Under the pieces are notes generated by a model. That model saw only the letters and a program-made list of their open reading frames with translations. It was not told the DNA's origin and ran no database searches. A stretch of 64,000 bases of DNA from Symbiodinium natans (taxonomy: Eukaryota; Sar; Dinophyceae; Suessiales; Symbiodiniaceae), in the NCBI GenBank assembly GCA_905221605.1, contig CAJNDS010000389.1:88226-152225 (forward strand), given 5' to 3'. Each line of letters begins with the position of its first letter. Within the stretch, counting starts at the first letter, position 1. This document shows positions 23,401-33,274 of this stretch, one piece after another. Made by a program: the position numbers and the translations under genes.

Positions 23401-26400
23401 CGTTCCTTTTCTGATGATTGCAAGCGAATCAAATCAAATTTGCTGGCAGAGAGGCGCTGGTGTCGTCGAGCTTGCGCAATGCCTTCCTGGTGGACCGCGA
23501 TCATCCATTGCCCGTTCCCGTCAAAGTGAGTTGGAGCGCAGTGCGCGTTTTGGCATTCTCTTTTCAGGCTTTTTCAAGCTCTGAAGGCTGTTGTTGGCTC
23601 ATGTTGGCTCTTCGGTCCTTGGGAAACGACCTCTTGGCTGTCGCCGCTGGTTTCTCTCTGGTTCTCGTATGGTCAATTTCCAGGAGGATCTCGGCTTGGG
23701 GGGCATTTTACTGCTTCCTGTTTCCATTGGATCTCGGCTTCGGGGGCATTTTGGTGCTTCCTGTTTCCATTGCATCCATGTCGAGATCTGACGTAATGCT
23801 ATTGCATCCAATTGAGGTAAAACAACTCTGGGGGAAAAAAGGCTTCCTGACAGGGTAGGAGTGCAGACACCCATGAGCCAGCACTGAAAAAGCTGTATGG
23901 TGCCCGCCTCATCCTCAAAATTTAAAACTAAGACGCGACTGCATCGCAGAAGCTTGCCCTCAACCTCCACAAATTCCGCGTATGTCATGCCCAGAGCCTC
24001 AGTGCTGGACCGTCGTGAAGCGCAGCCGTCAGAGTTGTTGACAGCAGAGTCCGTGCTGGGTATTGTGACGTCCGCTACCGCTTTTGCCAGCATGCAACAG
24101 CCATCATGGGGCCTCGCCACCAAGTGACGAGCCGAATCCTGCTGAACGCTATCCGCGTCAGCAAGGGTCAGATCGTGCAGTTTGGTAAAGAGCTGCCTAA
24201 AGGCCTTCCGACTGCTGCTGTGAGTCCCAGTGGCGTTCGACGCCACGACACTGAAGGCAAGTGGCTCCGACATACCCTTCCAACAATCACAAGGCATTGT
24301 TAATCACCAGCCAATTCCCATACCCCTCCCCCCCCCGGGTTTTTAAAGACTTGTCTCTTAAGTTTTTTCGCGGCTGCCTGTTAAGTGAGCCAAGCATAGG
24401 TATGCATCACACAGGAGCGACTCACGTGACAGATGAAAGCATGATGTGATCATGCCCTGCCGTGAACACATGTCCGGACAACGTGCCAAGGTAGACGACA
24501 AGAAACATAGAACATTGCGCGCTTGAATTTCTTTTAGGGGAGAGGACGGTAGTAAGAAATCCAGCAGGGCGCCTTGCATGGTACTGTTGATAGGAAAGCA
24601 AACGCAGTCTGACTGTGGGCCATCTCTGGGAACTGGCAGAGGTCCTTGTTGGCAGGCAGCACACAGCAGCCCCCAGTAGCTCCGACCAGGTATCTGTCAC
24701 ATCATGGCAAAGTGGACTGGCTGTTCAGACCGCGCGCACGCGTGTATGATGGTGTGTTGTATCTTCTGCCATCACATGTTCCAGTGCCAGCAGTGTTGCT
24801 GCAGTGTTCCATGCGTGTAGCTTAGCAAGTGTTCTCGATTTGGTGCTGATTCATTTTGACATTTAGCAGAAGCCATGCAAAATGCATCCAGATGCAGATA
24901 TAAAGCGGCAGGTGACTGTAATACGAGCTCCACCATCTGACGGCCTCGAACTGCTTCCCACCTCCTACGATTGAGTGCCTCACGGCTAGGTTAGCCAAAA
25001 GTTGTATCTCGGTCTTGCGATGTGAAAGATCAACACCAGTGTAGCGTTGCAGATGCTCTCTGCTCCCGTCAGGGCCAATCAGTTCAGGAATGCACTCGCC
25101 CATATACCTAAGCAAATCATGCATGTGACAGAACGTTTGGGAGATCTTTGGCGTATTGGTCACTGCCGATTCCGTGTTTGCATTGTCCTGGAAACGGGCC
25201 TTGAGATTATGTCACCGGACGCACCCTCTCCCATGGCGGGCGACAACACAGAGTGCTGGGGCCACAGTGGTGCCGCACTAGTCCGGCGATCTGGGCCTTG
25301 GGCATTTTACATCAAATTCACATCTTTGGTGTGGGGAGGAGGAGGACGGAGCCCCGAGCACAGGCTCGTGCGAGGGCACCGCAACCCCTCGCGGTGGAAG
25401 CACAGCGAACCCAACATTCTCGCAAGCACTCAAAGGGCACACGCAAACCTGAGCACGGGCACTCTGCACGTGCTCGTTCGTATGCTGACAAATCAGAGGT
25501 TGTGACGGTGGCCGGGCGCAAGGTAAAGGCAAAGCATTCCAGTAGGAGAGGACCAGGAAGAGGTAAGACGAAGCTTGACAGTATGTGCTGATTGAAGGAG
25601 TGCTTCGTCTTTCTTAGCGGCTGAGCATTGTGTTGAGTGTTGCTACAGCTCCTTTTGTAGAATATTTTGCGCAAAACATGTTGGAGGAGAACATTGCCAT
25701 CACGTATTTAGCAAGAGGCGCATCGCTTGGGGTGAAATCGCAGGATCTGGCCGCCGGTCAGTTCCAGATCCAGCATCTCAGCCAAGCACCGCTGAAGTTT
25801 CACGTTTCTGTCTCGTGAGTCGAGAAAGATGCACGTCGACCCGAGGCTGAATTTCGATAGCTGGACTGGCTATGTGGCCGAGCGCCGGCGGTTGGCTGAA
25901 GCCCTCCGTGCAGCGAAGGCGCCAGCTTCAGCAGCTCCGAACGGTTGGGCACGCTGAAGAGTTGCTCCCTACCGCAGACTCTACGCGGCAGCCTACGTTG
26001 CGCCATGTTGCACGATTCATGACGGAGCCGCAGCAAAACTTGAAAGGACCTTGCAGAATGAAGGACCTTGAAGGGTATTTCAAACAAGTTGTGCCAGGGT
26101 GGCATCATCTACGGTGGTGACTCCCACAATGCCTGGGCAGGCACTGAGTGGGGGCAGCCGGGGCAGCTCTTGTGACGCGGTGTTATGCAATGGTGCTGCA
26201 ACAACTGGCGGTCCAGTGTAGACGCAAGTGTGGGAGCGTGTGAGACAAGTGAGGCTGAAGCGTGGGCTTTGCGTGAGCGGGAGTGTAGCTTCTGTGCGAA
26301 TGAGGATTCACTTGCCGTTCCTACTGTCGGTTTTGTGCGAGTTGTGTGTCAGCGAATGTGTGATTCGAGCGTGAGCGGGTGGCAGTAAGCAGGTGTGATT

Positions 26401-27937
26401 CGTGATTCGGGTATCAGCGGAGATTTCCGTCATTGAGGCACTCACACCTTCTCACACTTTATCACACATCTGAGATCACACCTTTCTCGCACTTCTGCTC
26501 ACACTTTTTGTCACTTCCGCTGCGCTTTTCTCACTCTTGACCTTGCTTGCTTACACAACCGCTCACATCTGGCCTCGCACTTCTGCTCACACCTTTGCTC
26601 TGCGTAGCGCTGTTGCCTATTCGTACCGTTAACCGAAACCTTCTCTAGGCACCTTTGAAGCCTTGCTTAGAAACACCCACCTCACCCACCCGAGGCAGCG
26701 AGGGTACGAGCCAGTTTGCTTTCAGACACGCTGTGACGTCCAGGACGCGCGACGTGTGACCGGTTTCTCCTCGACGCTTAGACGTCGTAGAGACACGTAG
26801 AGACGATGCTTCATCCGTCTGAATTCCTGTGCGTTAAGTGGCCCTGTTGTTTTTCGTCGCGGCGAGAGGCACGCTTCGAGCAGAAGATGGCGCAAGTGTG
26901 GCCGTGGATTTCGACGGCATGTCCGTCACGAGTCCAGGGGTGGAGCGGCTCGGAAGAAGCTGTAATGGAAGCATGAATATGCATGACAAGCCCGCATGGA
27001 AGGCAAGCCCAACTGTACCTCAGCAAGTGCGATGTGTTCCTTTTGTCTGACAAGTGGTTTTGTCCTCGCATGTCATTGTCACTGCGTTTCATTGCATTTC
27101 ATTGCATGCTTTCCTAAGCCTTACGACATGGCGTGGTCTTTGAAAGTTCCCCCGCGCGCAAAGTGCGCTGTCCTTCTCTGTCGAGATTTCTGCGGTCGCG
27201 TGTAGCCACGTTTCTACGTCCAATGTCCCCCCGGGGAGCGTGAGAGCTCCCGTGGCAAGTGTATGGCGGCAAGAGTGGCGGCTAGTAGCTGCCAGCATCT
27301 AGGCACACCACATAAGGGCGTGTCACAGCTGGCTTGGATATGATCCTGCGTACAGAGCTTCTGTTGCTGTAGTTGTTGCTCAGGTCCGAGCGGCCGTTCC
27401 TCCCCCCGAGCCTGGAAGCTGCTGCAGGGCCCCCACAAGAAAGAAGAGAGAGGGCAGACGGCCGAAGCATGCGGAAGCGAATGGTTTTCTGGATCTGGTG
27501 TGTGCGAGGCATGGCAAGCAGCCAATCCGGATCTCACCTGGGCGGTCGGAGCCCGTGTGAAAAATGTTTGTGTGTCTGTGTGTGTCTCTGTGTGTGTGTG
27601 TGTGACAGTGGCTTTTTCTTCACGCTGCTTTTGAAAAAGGATACTTCCCGACGCGGCTTCATGCTCGTCAAGCTGACTCCCGACCTCCACCACCTGGAGG
27701 CTTCTCCTGAGAAAGTGTTCATAAGTTCAGAAGGAGGCCAGCATTTTCAGTGTAACTTTTCTCTCCCATCTTCATCCTAGCTGCTTCCTAGCTTTCCTAG
27801 CTAACTTTCCCGTGTCTCAGTACATCGCCGTGGACGTGACGAGTCCCAGCCAAGGCGGGCCCAAAGGCTTTGCAGTGAAGCACGGAGCACGGAGCACGGA
27901 GAGAGCACGGAGAGAGCACTGCTTGAGCACTGCTTGA
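16869..27937 (+). CDS. PhoD-type alkaline phosphatase, multi-exon gene
   Basis: Exons that join in phase: 16869-16952 (signal-like AAFAVAALGSQAAAVEENDF; the frame is open from an ATG at 16809), 18047-18123 (LSYAVFSCANR), 18236-18313 (GFGSFRAYAAA, LDFWP), 18494-18523 (LHLGDYIYER), 18583-about 18615 (YGDGYYPKPSETVV), 19388-19408 (IWDDHE), about 21668-21709 (AAIRAYHEWL), 23202-23302 (YWDAVVQNL), 23454-about 23526, 25846-25918 (NFDSWTGYVAERRRLAEAL), 26098-26140 (GGIIYGGDSHNAWA), 26869-about 26947 (FDGMSVTSPGVE), 27640-27699 (RRGFMLVKLTPDLHHLE), 27821-27937 (YIAVDVTSP, stop TGA). SC..., LGDYIYE, WDDHE and GDSHNAW are the metal-binding blocks of PhoD phosphodiesterase/phosphatases. An exported phosphomonoesterase or diesterase is expected. 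Several middle exons (after YPKP and around WDDHE) are not found. Donors are almost all GC. No disabling change is seen. Confidence 0.85.
17368..17443. repeat. (GA)n / GAGAGG microsatellite in a PhoD intron
   Basis: About 75 bp of GA with GAGAGG hexamers near its end. Purine-rich on the coding strand, unlike most satellites near acceptors in this window. Confidence 0.95.
17541..17599. repeat. CTTGCCCC(C) tandem repeat
   Basis: Six to seven copies of a 10 bp unit TTGCCCCC(C/TT)... in tandem. Confidence 0.9.
18047..18615 (+). CDS. PhoD exons carrying the first metal-binding motifs
   Basis: Four exons here join without a gap in frame: 18047-18123 ends AAC AG, 18236 starts G GGC, giving SCANRGFGSFRAYAAA; 18313 ends TGG CC, 18494 starts G CTC, giving DFWPLHLGDYIYER; 18523 ends CG, 18583 starts G TAC. 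The 5' splice sites are GA (18124), GC (18314) and GC (18524). The 30 nt exon 18494-18523 holds only the LGDYIYE motif with the metal-binding Asp. The end of the fourth exon is not certain. The introns contain long pyrimidine stretches and a homopolymer-rich part (AAAAAAC near 18358). Confidence 0.85.
18448..18483. repeat. 9 bp tandem repeat (ATACCGGGT)
   Basis: Unit ATACCGGGT repeated about four times just before the acceptor of the LGDYIYE exon. Confidence 0.85.
19388..19408 (+). CDS. PhoD micro-exon with the WDDHE motif
   Basis: After the acceptor GCGCAG the sequence reads GC ATC TGG GAC GAC CAC GAA G, encoding IWDDHE, the strictly conserved PhoD block. The same frame has a TGA only a few codons upstream (19375-19377), and the text downstream (GDCLQFAVSNV) does not look like PhoD. 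The exon is therefore probably about 21 nt long and ends at a GA donor (19409-19410). The partner exons on either side could not be found. Confidence 0.6.
20020..20955. repeat. Diverged ~30 bp repeats with internal inverted copies, in a PhoD intron
   Basis: A unit like GTTTGGCTTAGAGGTGCGTC followed by TTGGAGGG recurs from about 20040 to 20160 and again from 20540 to 20950. Between about 20703 and 20805 the complement appears instead (CCAAGCCAAACACC, CCTCCAAGACGC). The block can therefore fold into a long imperfect hairpin. No coding text is seen. Confidence 0.7.
22160..22222. repeat. GCGAAAGGCA tandem repeat
   Basis: Six or more copies of GCGAAGGCA/GCGAAAGGCA in tandem. Confidence 0.85.
23683..23782. 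repeat. ~48 bp tandem duplication
   Basis: GATCTCGGCTT(G/C)GGGGGC followed by ATTTT..TGCTTCCTGTTTCCATTG occurs at about 23688-23733 and again at about 23730-23775, with a partial third copy. Confidence 0.8.
25846..27937 (+). CDS. PhoD 3' exons (GDSHNAW block to stop)
   Basis: 25846-25918 ends AAG (phase 0, GC donor) and joins 26098-26140 (GDSHNAWA, ends in phase 1, GC donor), which joins 26869 (GC ACG CTT) to give NAWAGTLRAEDG and VAVDFDGMSVTSPGVE. 27640-27699 (DTSRRGFMLVKLTPDLHHLE, GC donor) joins 27821 (YIAVDVTSPSQGG), stop at 27935-27937. One exon may be missing between about 26947 and 27640. The last codons lie in a local tandem repeat (GCACGGA and GAGCACTGCTT units), so the true C-terminus may differ from the family. 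Confidence 0.85.
26428..26610. repeat. Degenerate TCACACCTT-type repeat
   Basis: Repeated CTCACACCTT / GCTCACACTTT phrases between about 26440 and 26600, in a PhoD intron between the NAW and GTLRAEDG exons. Confidence 0.6.
27566..27604. repeat. (GT)n microsatellite
   Basis: GT with TCTGT interruptions, about 35 bp upstream of the acceptor of the RRGF exon. Confidence 0.9.
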
Positions 27938-27956
27938 GCACTGCTTGAGCACTGAG
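27883..27956. repeat. Short tandem repeats at the PhoD 3' end
   Basis: GCACGGA and AGCACGGAGAG units are followed by four copies of GAGCACTGCTT. They overlap the last codons and stop codon of the PhoD reading frame. Confidence 0.85.
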
Positions 27957-29870
27957 CTGCGCTGGCGCTTGCACTTGCACCCGTGGCCACGAGAACATGC
28001 ATGTCTGTGCCCCCAATCACGTCTTTCAATAGGGTCTCGCTTGACCCTTCGGAAGGTCAGCTTTGTGCACAGGTGCGTCATGTGTTAAAAGTTGCCTGTG
28101 ACCGCCGTATGTAGGTTTCAGGGATGCGGGGAAGCTCGAGGCATTGACGAAGGCAGTACTTGCCTCGCTGCCGTCGACGTCCGTGACCGGGAGTTGCGCA
28201 TGAGTGCCTGCAGGCAGGCCCCCATGGCGCATCGCGCATCGTGGAGAGATGAAGATCAAACGAAGCCCAAGCGAAGCTCGATGAAGCTCCCATGGTTCAT
28301 GATTCATGCTCAGAGCCTTGGTGGCGGAGCCCGTCCCCGAAGCCTGGCCGTGGCAGCGGCCCTGGGAAGCCGTGACTCCGTGACTGACGGGGGAGCCTTT
28401 TGGAAAGCAAAGCTTCTCAAAGCTTCTCTCAGGCTGCCGATGGCCTCTTTGTTGGCCTCCTGGGCCTCTTTCTGCGCCTTGGGTGCTTTCCTGGGCTGCC
28501 TGTTGAGTCGCTGTCGGATCCTTCGCCCTTCCAGCCGTCCTGGCCCGGGGCTGAGCGGCTGAGCGGAGCTGGCCATCCTCTCGTTGTTTTGTGCACTTTT
28601 TGCTTCTGAGGCCTCTACGAGAAGCACATGGACAACGATGAGGCGCCTGAGAGACGGGGGAGAGAGGAAGACATTCAGACAGAGATGCAGTGAAAAGAGG
28701 TGACTCCACAGAGGATGGGCATCGACATTGGCTGATGTGTCGCTGAAAAACGGTGCAGAAATCGAGATGCCCCAGTGCTGCACCGCTGAAGATGCAGAGC
28801 CGTGTGTGCCGTCCGCAGTGAAGGTGTTGTCTCAGGCTCAAAGCAAGAGCGCACATGCTCAAAGCCTCACAAGCATCAACGCCGAATTGCGCCTGCATTG
28901 GAAACAACAGCAGTATTCACAGTATTCGCAAGACGTAGATCTCTGGTAGGGCCTTGTCAGAGACGGGCAGGCGCAGAGATGGGTTCTGCCTGCCCTCCTT
29001 TGCGACTTCTCTGTCTCCTTCCTCCGCTCTTCTCCGACTCCTTCCTCTGCTTTTTCTTCTCTCCCTGCGAGAGGTGTGACCTTTCGATGGCAGGCGGGGT
29101 CGGAGCCGTGCGGCTCGGAGGGCCCCGCGCTGCCATCCCGAGAGTTTTCAGCCGGCCGGGCACCCCATCGTTTAAGCACATCCTAAACACATCAAACATT
29201 CCAGGCTTTGGTTGTTTAGCCATATGATTCTCAGAGAAGCTTTCTCTGCACAGAACAGCGGGAGTCAAAAAGTCTCTTTGATTGCCTGAAGGTCGGCAGT
29301 GTTGGCTGCTCTGTCGGTATTGCCCTTTGCCTCGCGGAGCTTCGCCAACTCTGACCTGAGCCTTGGCCGCTGTACGGAGCTTCAAAAACACTACCCTGAC
29401 GCACCTATACGCCTCTTCATGTGCAAGTCTTTCGGTGTAACTAACGTCACACAGGCATAGGCCGCAGTGGTGCGCAACTCCTTCCTGATCTCCAGTCTCC
29501 AGTTCTTTGCTTCCCTCTCGGGCCGGTTCTATTGAGGGGGGACTGGGGGACGCCAGCAGCCGGGACTGTTTCTCGAAGAGTTGTCGCAAGGATGTGCACA
29601 CACGCGCTCGCTTGCACCAAAGGCTGCCATTGAGCATGTCTACGCGTGTTGCACTCCCCTTGTGTTGGCTTTCTGGAATGCGTTGATCAGGTTCATTTGA
29701 ACGGTACTGAAGCACAATACAGATTCCCAGCATCCAATGAATCAACGTTCGCATGCTGCCACTTTTGCAAAAGTGCAGACGTTTCTCGAGGGCGGGCCCC
29801 TGCTTTTTCGCGAACAACTGTTGACATACTTGTCTTTGTGGAAGCTGGATGTCCCATTCTCCACACAGTC
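27938..29870. other. Intergenic stretch; no supported gene
   Basis: Two long open frames lie on the - strand (28026-28907 and 28957-29817), but neither shows a motif I know. One + strand segment (29067-29160) follows a pyrimidine tract and AG, and encodes MAGGVGAVRLGGPRAAIPRV, which could be a first exon with a targeting presequence. Nothing else is supported. Confidence 0.3.
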
Positions 29871-30189
29871 ATGAGTCATGACGATGTCATTTCCATGCTT
29901 CTTCCAAGGCTGCGGCTGCGGGCGCCGGCCCGGTTCCAAGCGCCCCAAAGGCGCTCAGTGGTGCGGTGGGCGGCCAACAGTGCTGCGAGTGCGAGCGCGG
30001 AGCCGCGGGCGGGGGATGAAGGGGATCCTTTCGAGCACCGTGACCACCGCCTCGCAGAGTGTTCACTTTTCCTGCACGCCGCAGGAACAGCGCCAGGAGT
30101 CGGCCCGCCGCCTGCTGCAGGACATCGTCGGAGTCGTGTGCAGCCCCAGAGCATCTCAGAGCGGCAACAAAAGAGAGCCAGCAAGAGAG

Positions 30190-30230
<41 letters not shown>

Positions 30231-30790
30231 GGGAGAGGGAGAGGGAGAGGGAGAGGGAGAGGGAGAGAGGGAGAGGGAGAGGGAGAGGGAGAGAGGGAGA
30301 GGGAGAGGGGAGAGGGAGAGGGAGAGGGAGAGGGAGAGGGAGAGGGAGAGGGAGAGGGAGAAGAGTGTACCCTCAGATGCAAAAGAGGCAGCATGGCTAA
30401 GGTGAGTTCGGCGGGAATCGAGGTCTGGAGTCCGCATCTCATGACATGTGAGGTTTGAAGTCGCGAATTGGAGGCCGGTGCCGTGCGGGGCCTGCAAGCG
30501 CTCCGGGCCACACTGCTTACGGCCGTGGAGGCCGCGCAGCAGAATGAGCTCCAGGAGGCAGGTTGGGGTGACCTTAGCCGTAGAAGTCGCTTTTGTAAGC
30601 TTGAAAGGCCTTCTCTTCACGACCCACGGTTGAAATACGTATGACTCCGACTCAGTAGGCGGCTTCGTATGCGGCTCTTTCACCGAAAAGAGGCGCTGCT
30701 AGCGCTGCAGGGCCTTGCCCGGGGGGAGCGTGTGGAGGATGCTCCGCTCGCCCGCCTCCTGCGGCGGCTCTTCCAGAGGCCTTCCCCCCC
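29871..30790 (+). CDS. Exon-like segments of an unknown gene
   Basis: A frame from ATG 29871 encodes a basic presequence-like start (LLPRLRLRAPARFQAPQRR, then WAANSAASASAEPR). Another segment near 30085-30140 encodes QRQESARRLLQDIVGV. Two further segments join in phase: about 30470-30561 (ends GCA G, GT donor) and from 30691 (AG GCG CTG). Together they give LRATLLTAVEAAQQNELQEA and ALLALQGLARGERVED, a helical text ending in LARLLRRLFQR. I do not recognise the family. It may be an upstream part of the ABC1 kinase gene or an independent plastid- or mitochondrion-targeted protein. Confidence 0.3.
30188..30362. repeat. (GAGAGG)n homopurine array
   Basis: GA dinucleotides (30188-30222) lead into about 140 bp of GAGAGG/GGGAGA hexamers; all purine on the + strand. 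Confidence 0.97.
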
Positions 30791-30804
30791 CCCCCCCCCC
30801 CCCC
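30785..30804. repeat. C20 homopolymer
   Basis: Twenty consecutive C, followed by GCTCCCCCGCTCCCCCG. Confidence 0.97.
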
Positions 30805-33274
30805 GCTCCCCCGCTCCCCCGATCCCCTTCGTCCTTCGCCTCCGAGCATCTGCATTTGGCAAGCAAATGGCACCATCACTCACACCCATACACAAGACGT
30901 ACACTGTGTGCCTCTCTTTCCTAACAGGATTGGAAATTGCAAAGAATTCAGCGGCAGATGCGATTCGAGCAGACGCTTGTTCGTGAACATGCAATGCAGC
31001 CACGCAATGCCACCACGCAGTTTCTGGAAAGCGCTTTTTTGTTGAGGGCATGTGTCAAGGTTGCTCTCCCTAAAGGCTGGGCAGCACGTACGTCAAGCTC
31101 GGGCAGTTCATAGCGTTCGATCCTTGGGCTCCCCGAGGTTAGCATCTTGCAGCCGGTGTCCCTGGAAGAAATAGACAGAAGCCGATGTTTGTTGCGCTGA
31201 TTTCATGTGCCCAGACAGGCGTTTCTCATGTCGGTTCAGGACACATCAGCGGTTCATGCCGGGGAAGCTGTACACAGTGACACGTGAAACTGACAGTGCT
31301 GAGCACCGAAGGTCCTCACCTACGCTTTTTCCAGCGGCATACGTCCGGGAGTTCCAGCGATCTGGCTTCAACCGGGGGCACACAGACAACAAAGCATAGC
31401 AAAGCATAGCAAAGCATAACAAAGCATAACATGAGGGCTTCGAGAGGGCGTCGAGAAGGCTTTGAGGTTTTGGTGGAGGCCTCTGCGACAGTGTGGAAAG
31501 GCGATGCCTGGACCGCACAGAACCCACGAGCTTTGCAGCAATCAGGCGGAACAGTGCACAGTGAACGTTTGACGAATCGTGATGAACGGTGAAACTTGAG
31601 CGCAAAAACATCCACGCGACACGTTTTCACCTGTCTCTGCCCCAGGCGGACAGTAGAGGCTGACCTGGGGCTTGAAGCTCAGTGTGAAGTCTGCTTCGAA
31701 TGCAGAATGCAAGCACAATTTGTTTCTAAGGCGCCCGCTGGGAGAAGTTTTCCTTTCCTTTGAGGAGGATACTTGATTGTGAAGCCTGCTTTGCCACTGC
31801 TTTGCAAGCTCTTGCCGTCTGGATGGTCTCCTTCTCTTGGCGCCCACCGCTGGCACATGAGCTTGCGCAAGGGCGTCAGATTCAGACAGGTTCGAGGCGA
31901 GCTGCACGTGTGCGCAGAGGACACAGGACTCAACTAAACGACCAGCTGCGACACCTACACACCACCGCCAGCAACGAAAAGCCCACCGAAACTGAGCGAC
32001 ACATGCGCCGCTAGAGACTGGGAATGCCTTGGGCCCGCTTCTACCCTTCTCATGCAGCACAGAAGGCCCCCAGCATTTTCAACTCCAATTCTTTTGGGTT
32101 CCGGTGGGGGCTCATGGTTGAAGCGTTTGGGGGAGGGCGTTAGGAGTGTCAGGAGCTGCACGGTGCGTGTTTGGATGTAGATCATTGCATATGAGCGCTA
32201 AATCCCCCAGCCATTCAAGTAAGCAAGGTGTGGACACGAATGTCCCAAAACCCTGCAGAGCGATGGGGACACCTGAGCGACACCCCAAGCTAGTGAAGCG
32301 TCCATCAGCACTGCCAGCCGGTTTTGGAAGTCGCTCATATGATGCGATCCTCCCTTTGATGTATCTTAAATCCCTCGGCAGCGTTGCGCAGAGCGAACAT
32401 CAGCCCAAGGTTTTTCATTCTGCTTGAGATTGCCCACTCGCTTTGTGCATGCCTTGTCGTGTAGGGTTTGAGATGGCCACAGAGAGCCCGGACAAGGGAG
32501 GATGCATGCGGACTGTGAGGTTTGCGAAGACTGCACCCATTGGTCGTGGTCAGTATTTGCATCTTGCATTCTTGTGTCTGAAAGAGGGACGGTCGGCTGC
32601 TCTCTTTTTGTTTTTTCTGTTTTTGCGTTCTGCTTTGGGGCTTCTCGGTTCCAAGAAGCAATATACAAGTTGCAAACCAGGGGCCCAAGGCAGCTTTGGC
32701 AAACCCTACGCAGACCAAGCAGGTTTTGCAGATTGGTTAGGTTGCAAGGATCTTCGTAAGACAGAGGCATGCAAAGGTCTTTAGCTTGTTCACTAATGCT
32801 AAATGCTCTCTAACTAACAGCTCGGCAAAAAGCACAACGGTCGTCTGTGTGCACCGCACTCTCTGCATCAATCCAAACCGCACCGGAAAAGCATCTTGAG
32901 CAATGTCTCACGATGACCGAGAAACCTGCGCATGACCGGGTGACTCAACCATGTTCACAGCGTGTGAAAATGCTCGAGATAACAAAGTTTCGCTCGTCGT
33001 AGACTCGGCGTGGGCTTCTCGTGGGCCCTCATGGAGCTTTGCTCAGGAGCCGCTTGCCTCGGTGGCGGCCTCGGGAAAGAAGCCAAAGCCAATCAAAAGC
33101 CAAAAGACAGAACATTTGAGACAATTTGAGCCATTGGGGCGTTTCTCTCTCTCTCTCTCGCACCTCGCGAGGCCTCTGTGGCCCAGGTGCATTCAGCGGT
33201 GGCAGTCCCGGCATTCAGAAGCCAAAGGTTGAAAGCGCGTAAAGTGAGCAAGTTGCTCAGTTGACTCAATTGAG
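30805..33274. other. No supported gene; possible upstream exons of the kinase gene
   Basis: One short segment at 33045-33077, after an AG, encodes EPLASVAASGK. It could be the Ala-rich nucleotide-binding loop (EP.A.AS.G.VY) of the ABC1 kinase, but the match is imperfect. A 10 bp repeat (AAAGCATAGC) occurs at 31388-31432. I found no KxGQ motif exon. Confidence 0.3.

Noticed and set aside
23599-24297. - strand 232-codon frame with EFVEVEGKLLRCSRVLVLNF
   Set aside because: Part of it reads through a 48 bp tandem duplication, it lies inside a PhoD intron, and I could not match it to any family. It might be an old retroelement fragment, but that is not supported.
28026-29817. Two adjacent - strand open frames (293 and 286 codons)
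   Set aside because: No recognisable motif; they are in different frames and run through the complement of pyrimidine tracts. They were kept only as a note in the intergenic entry.
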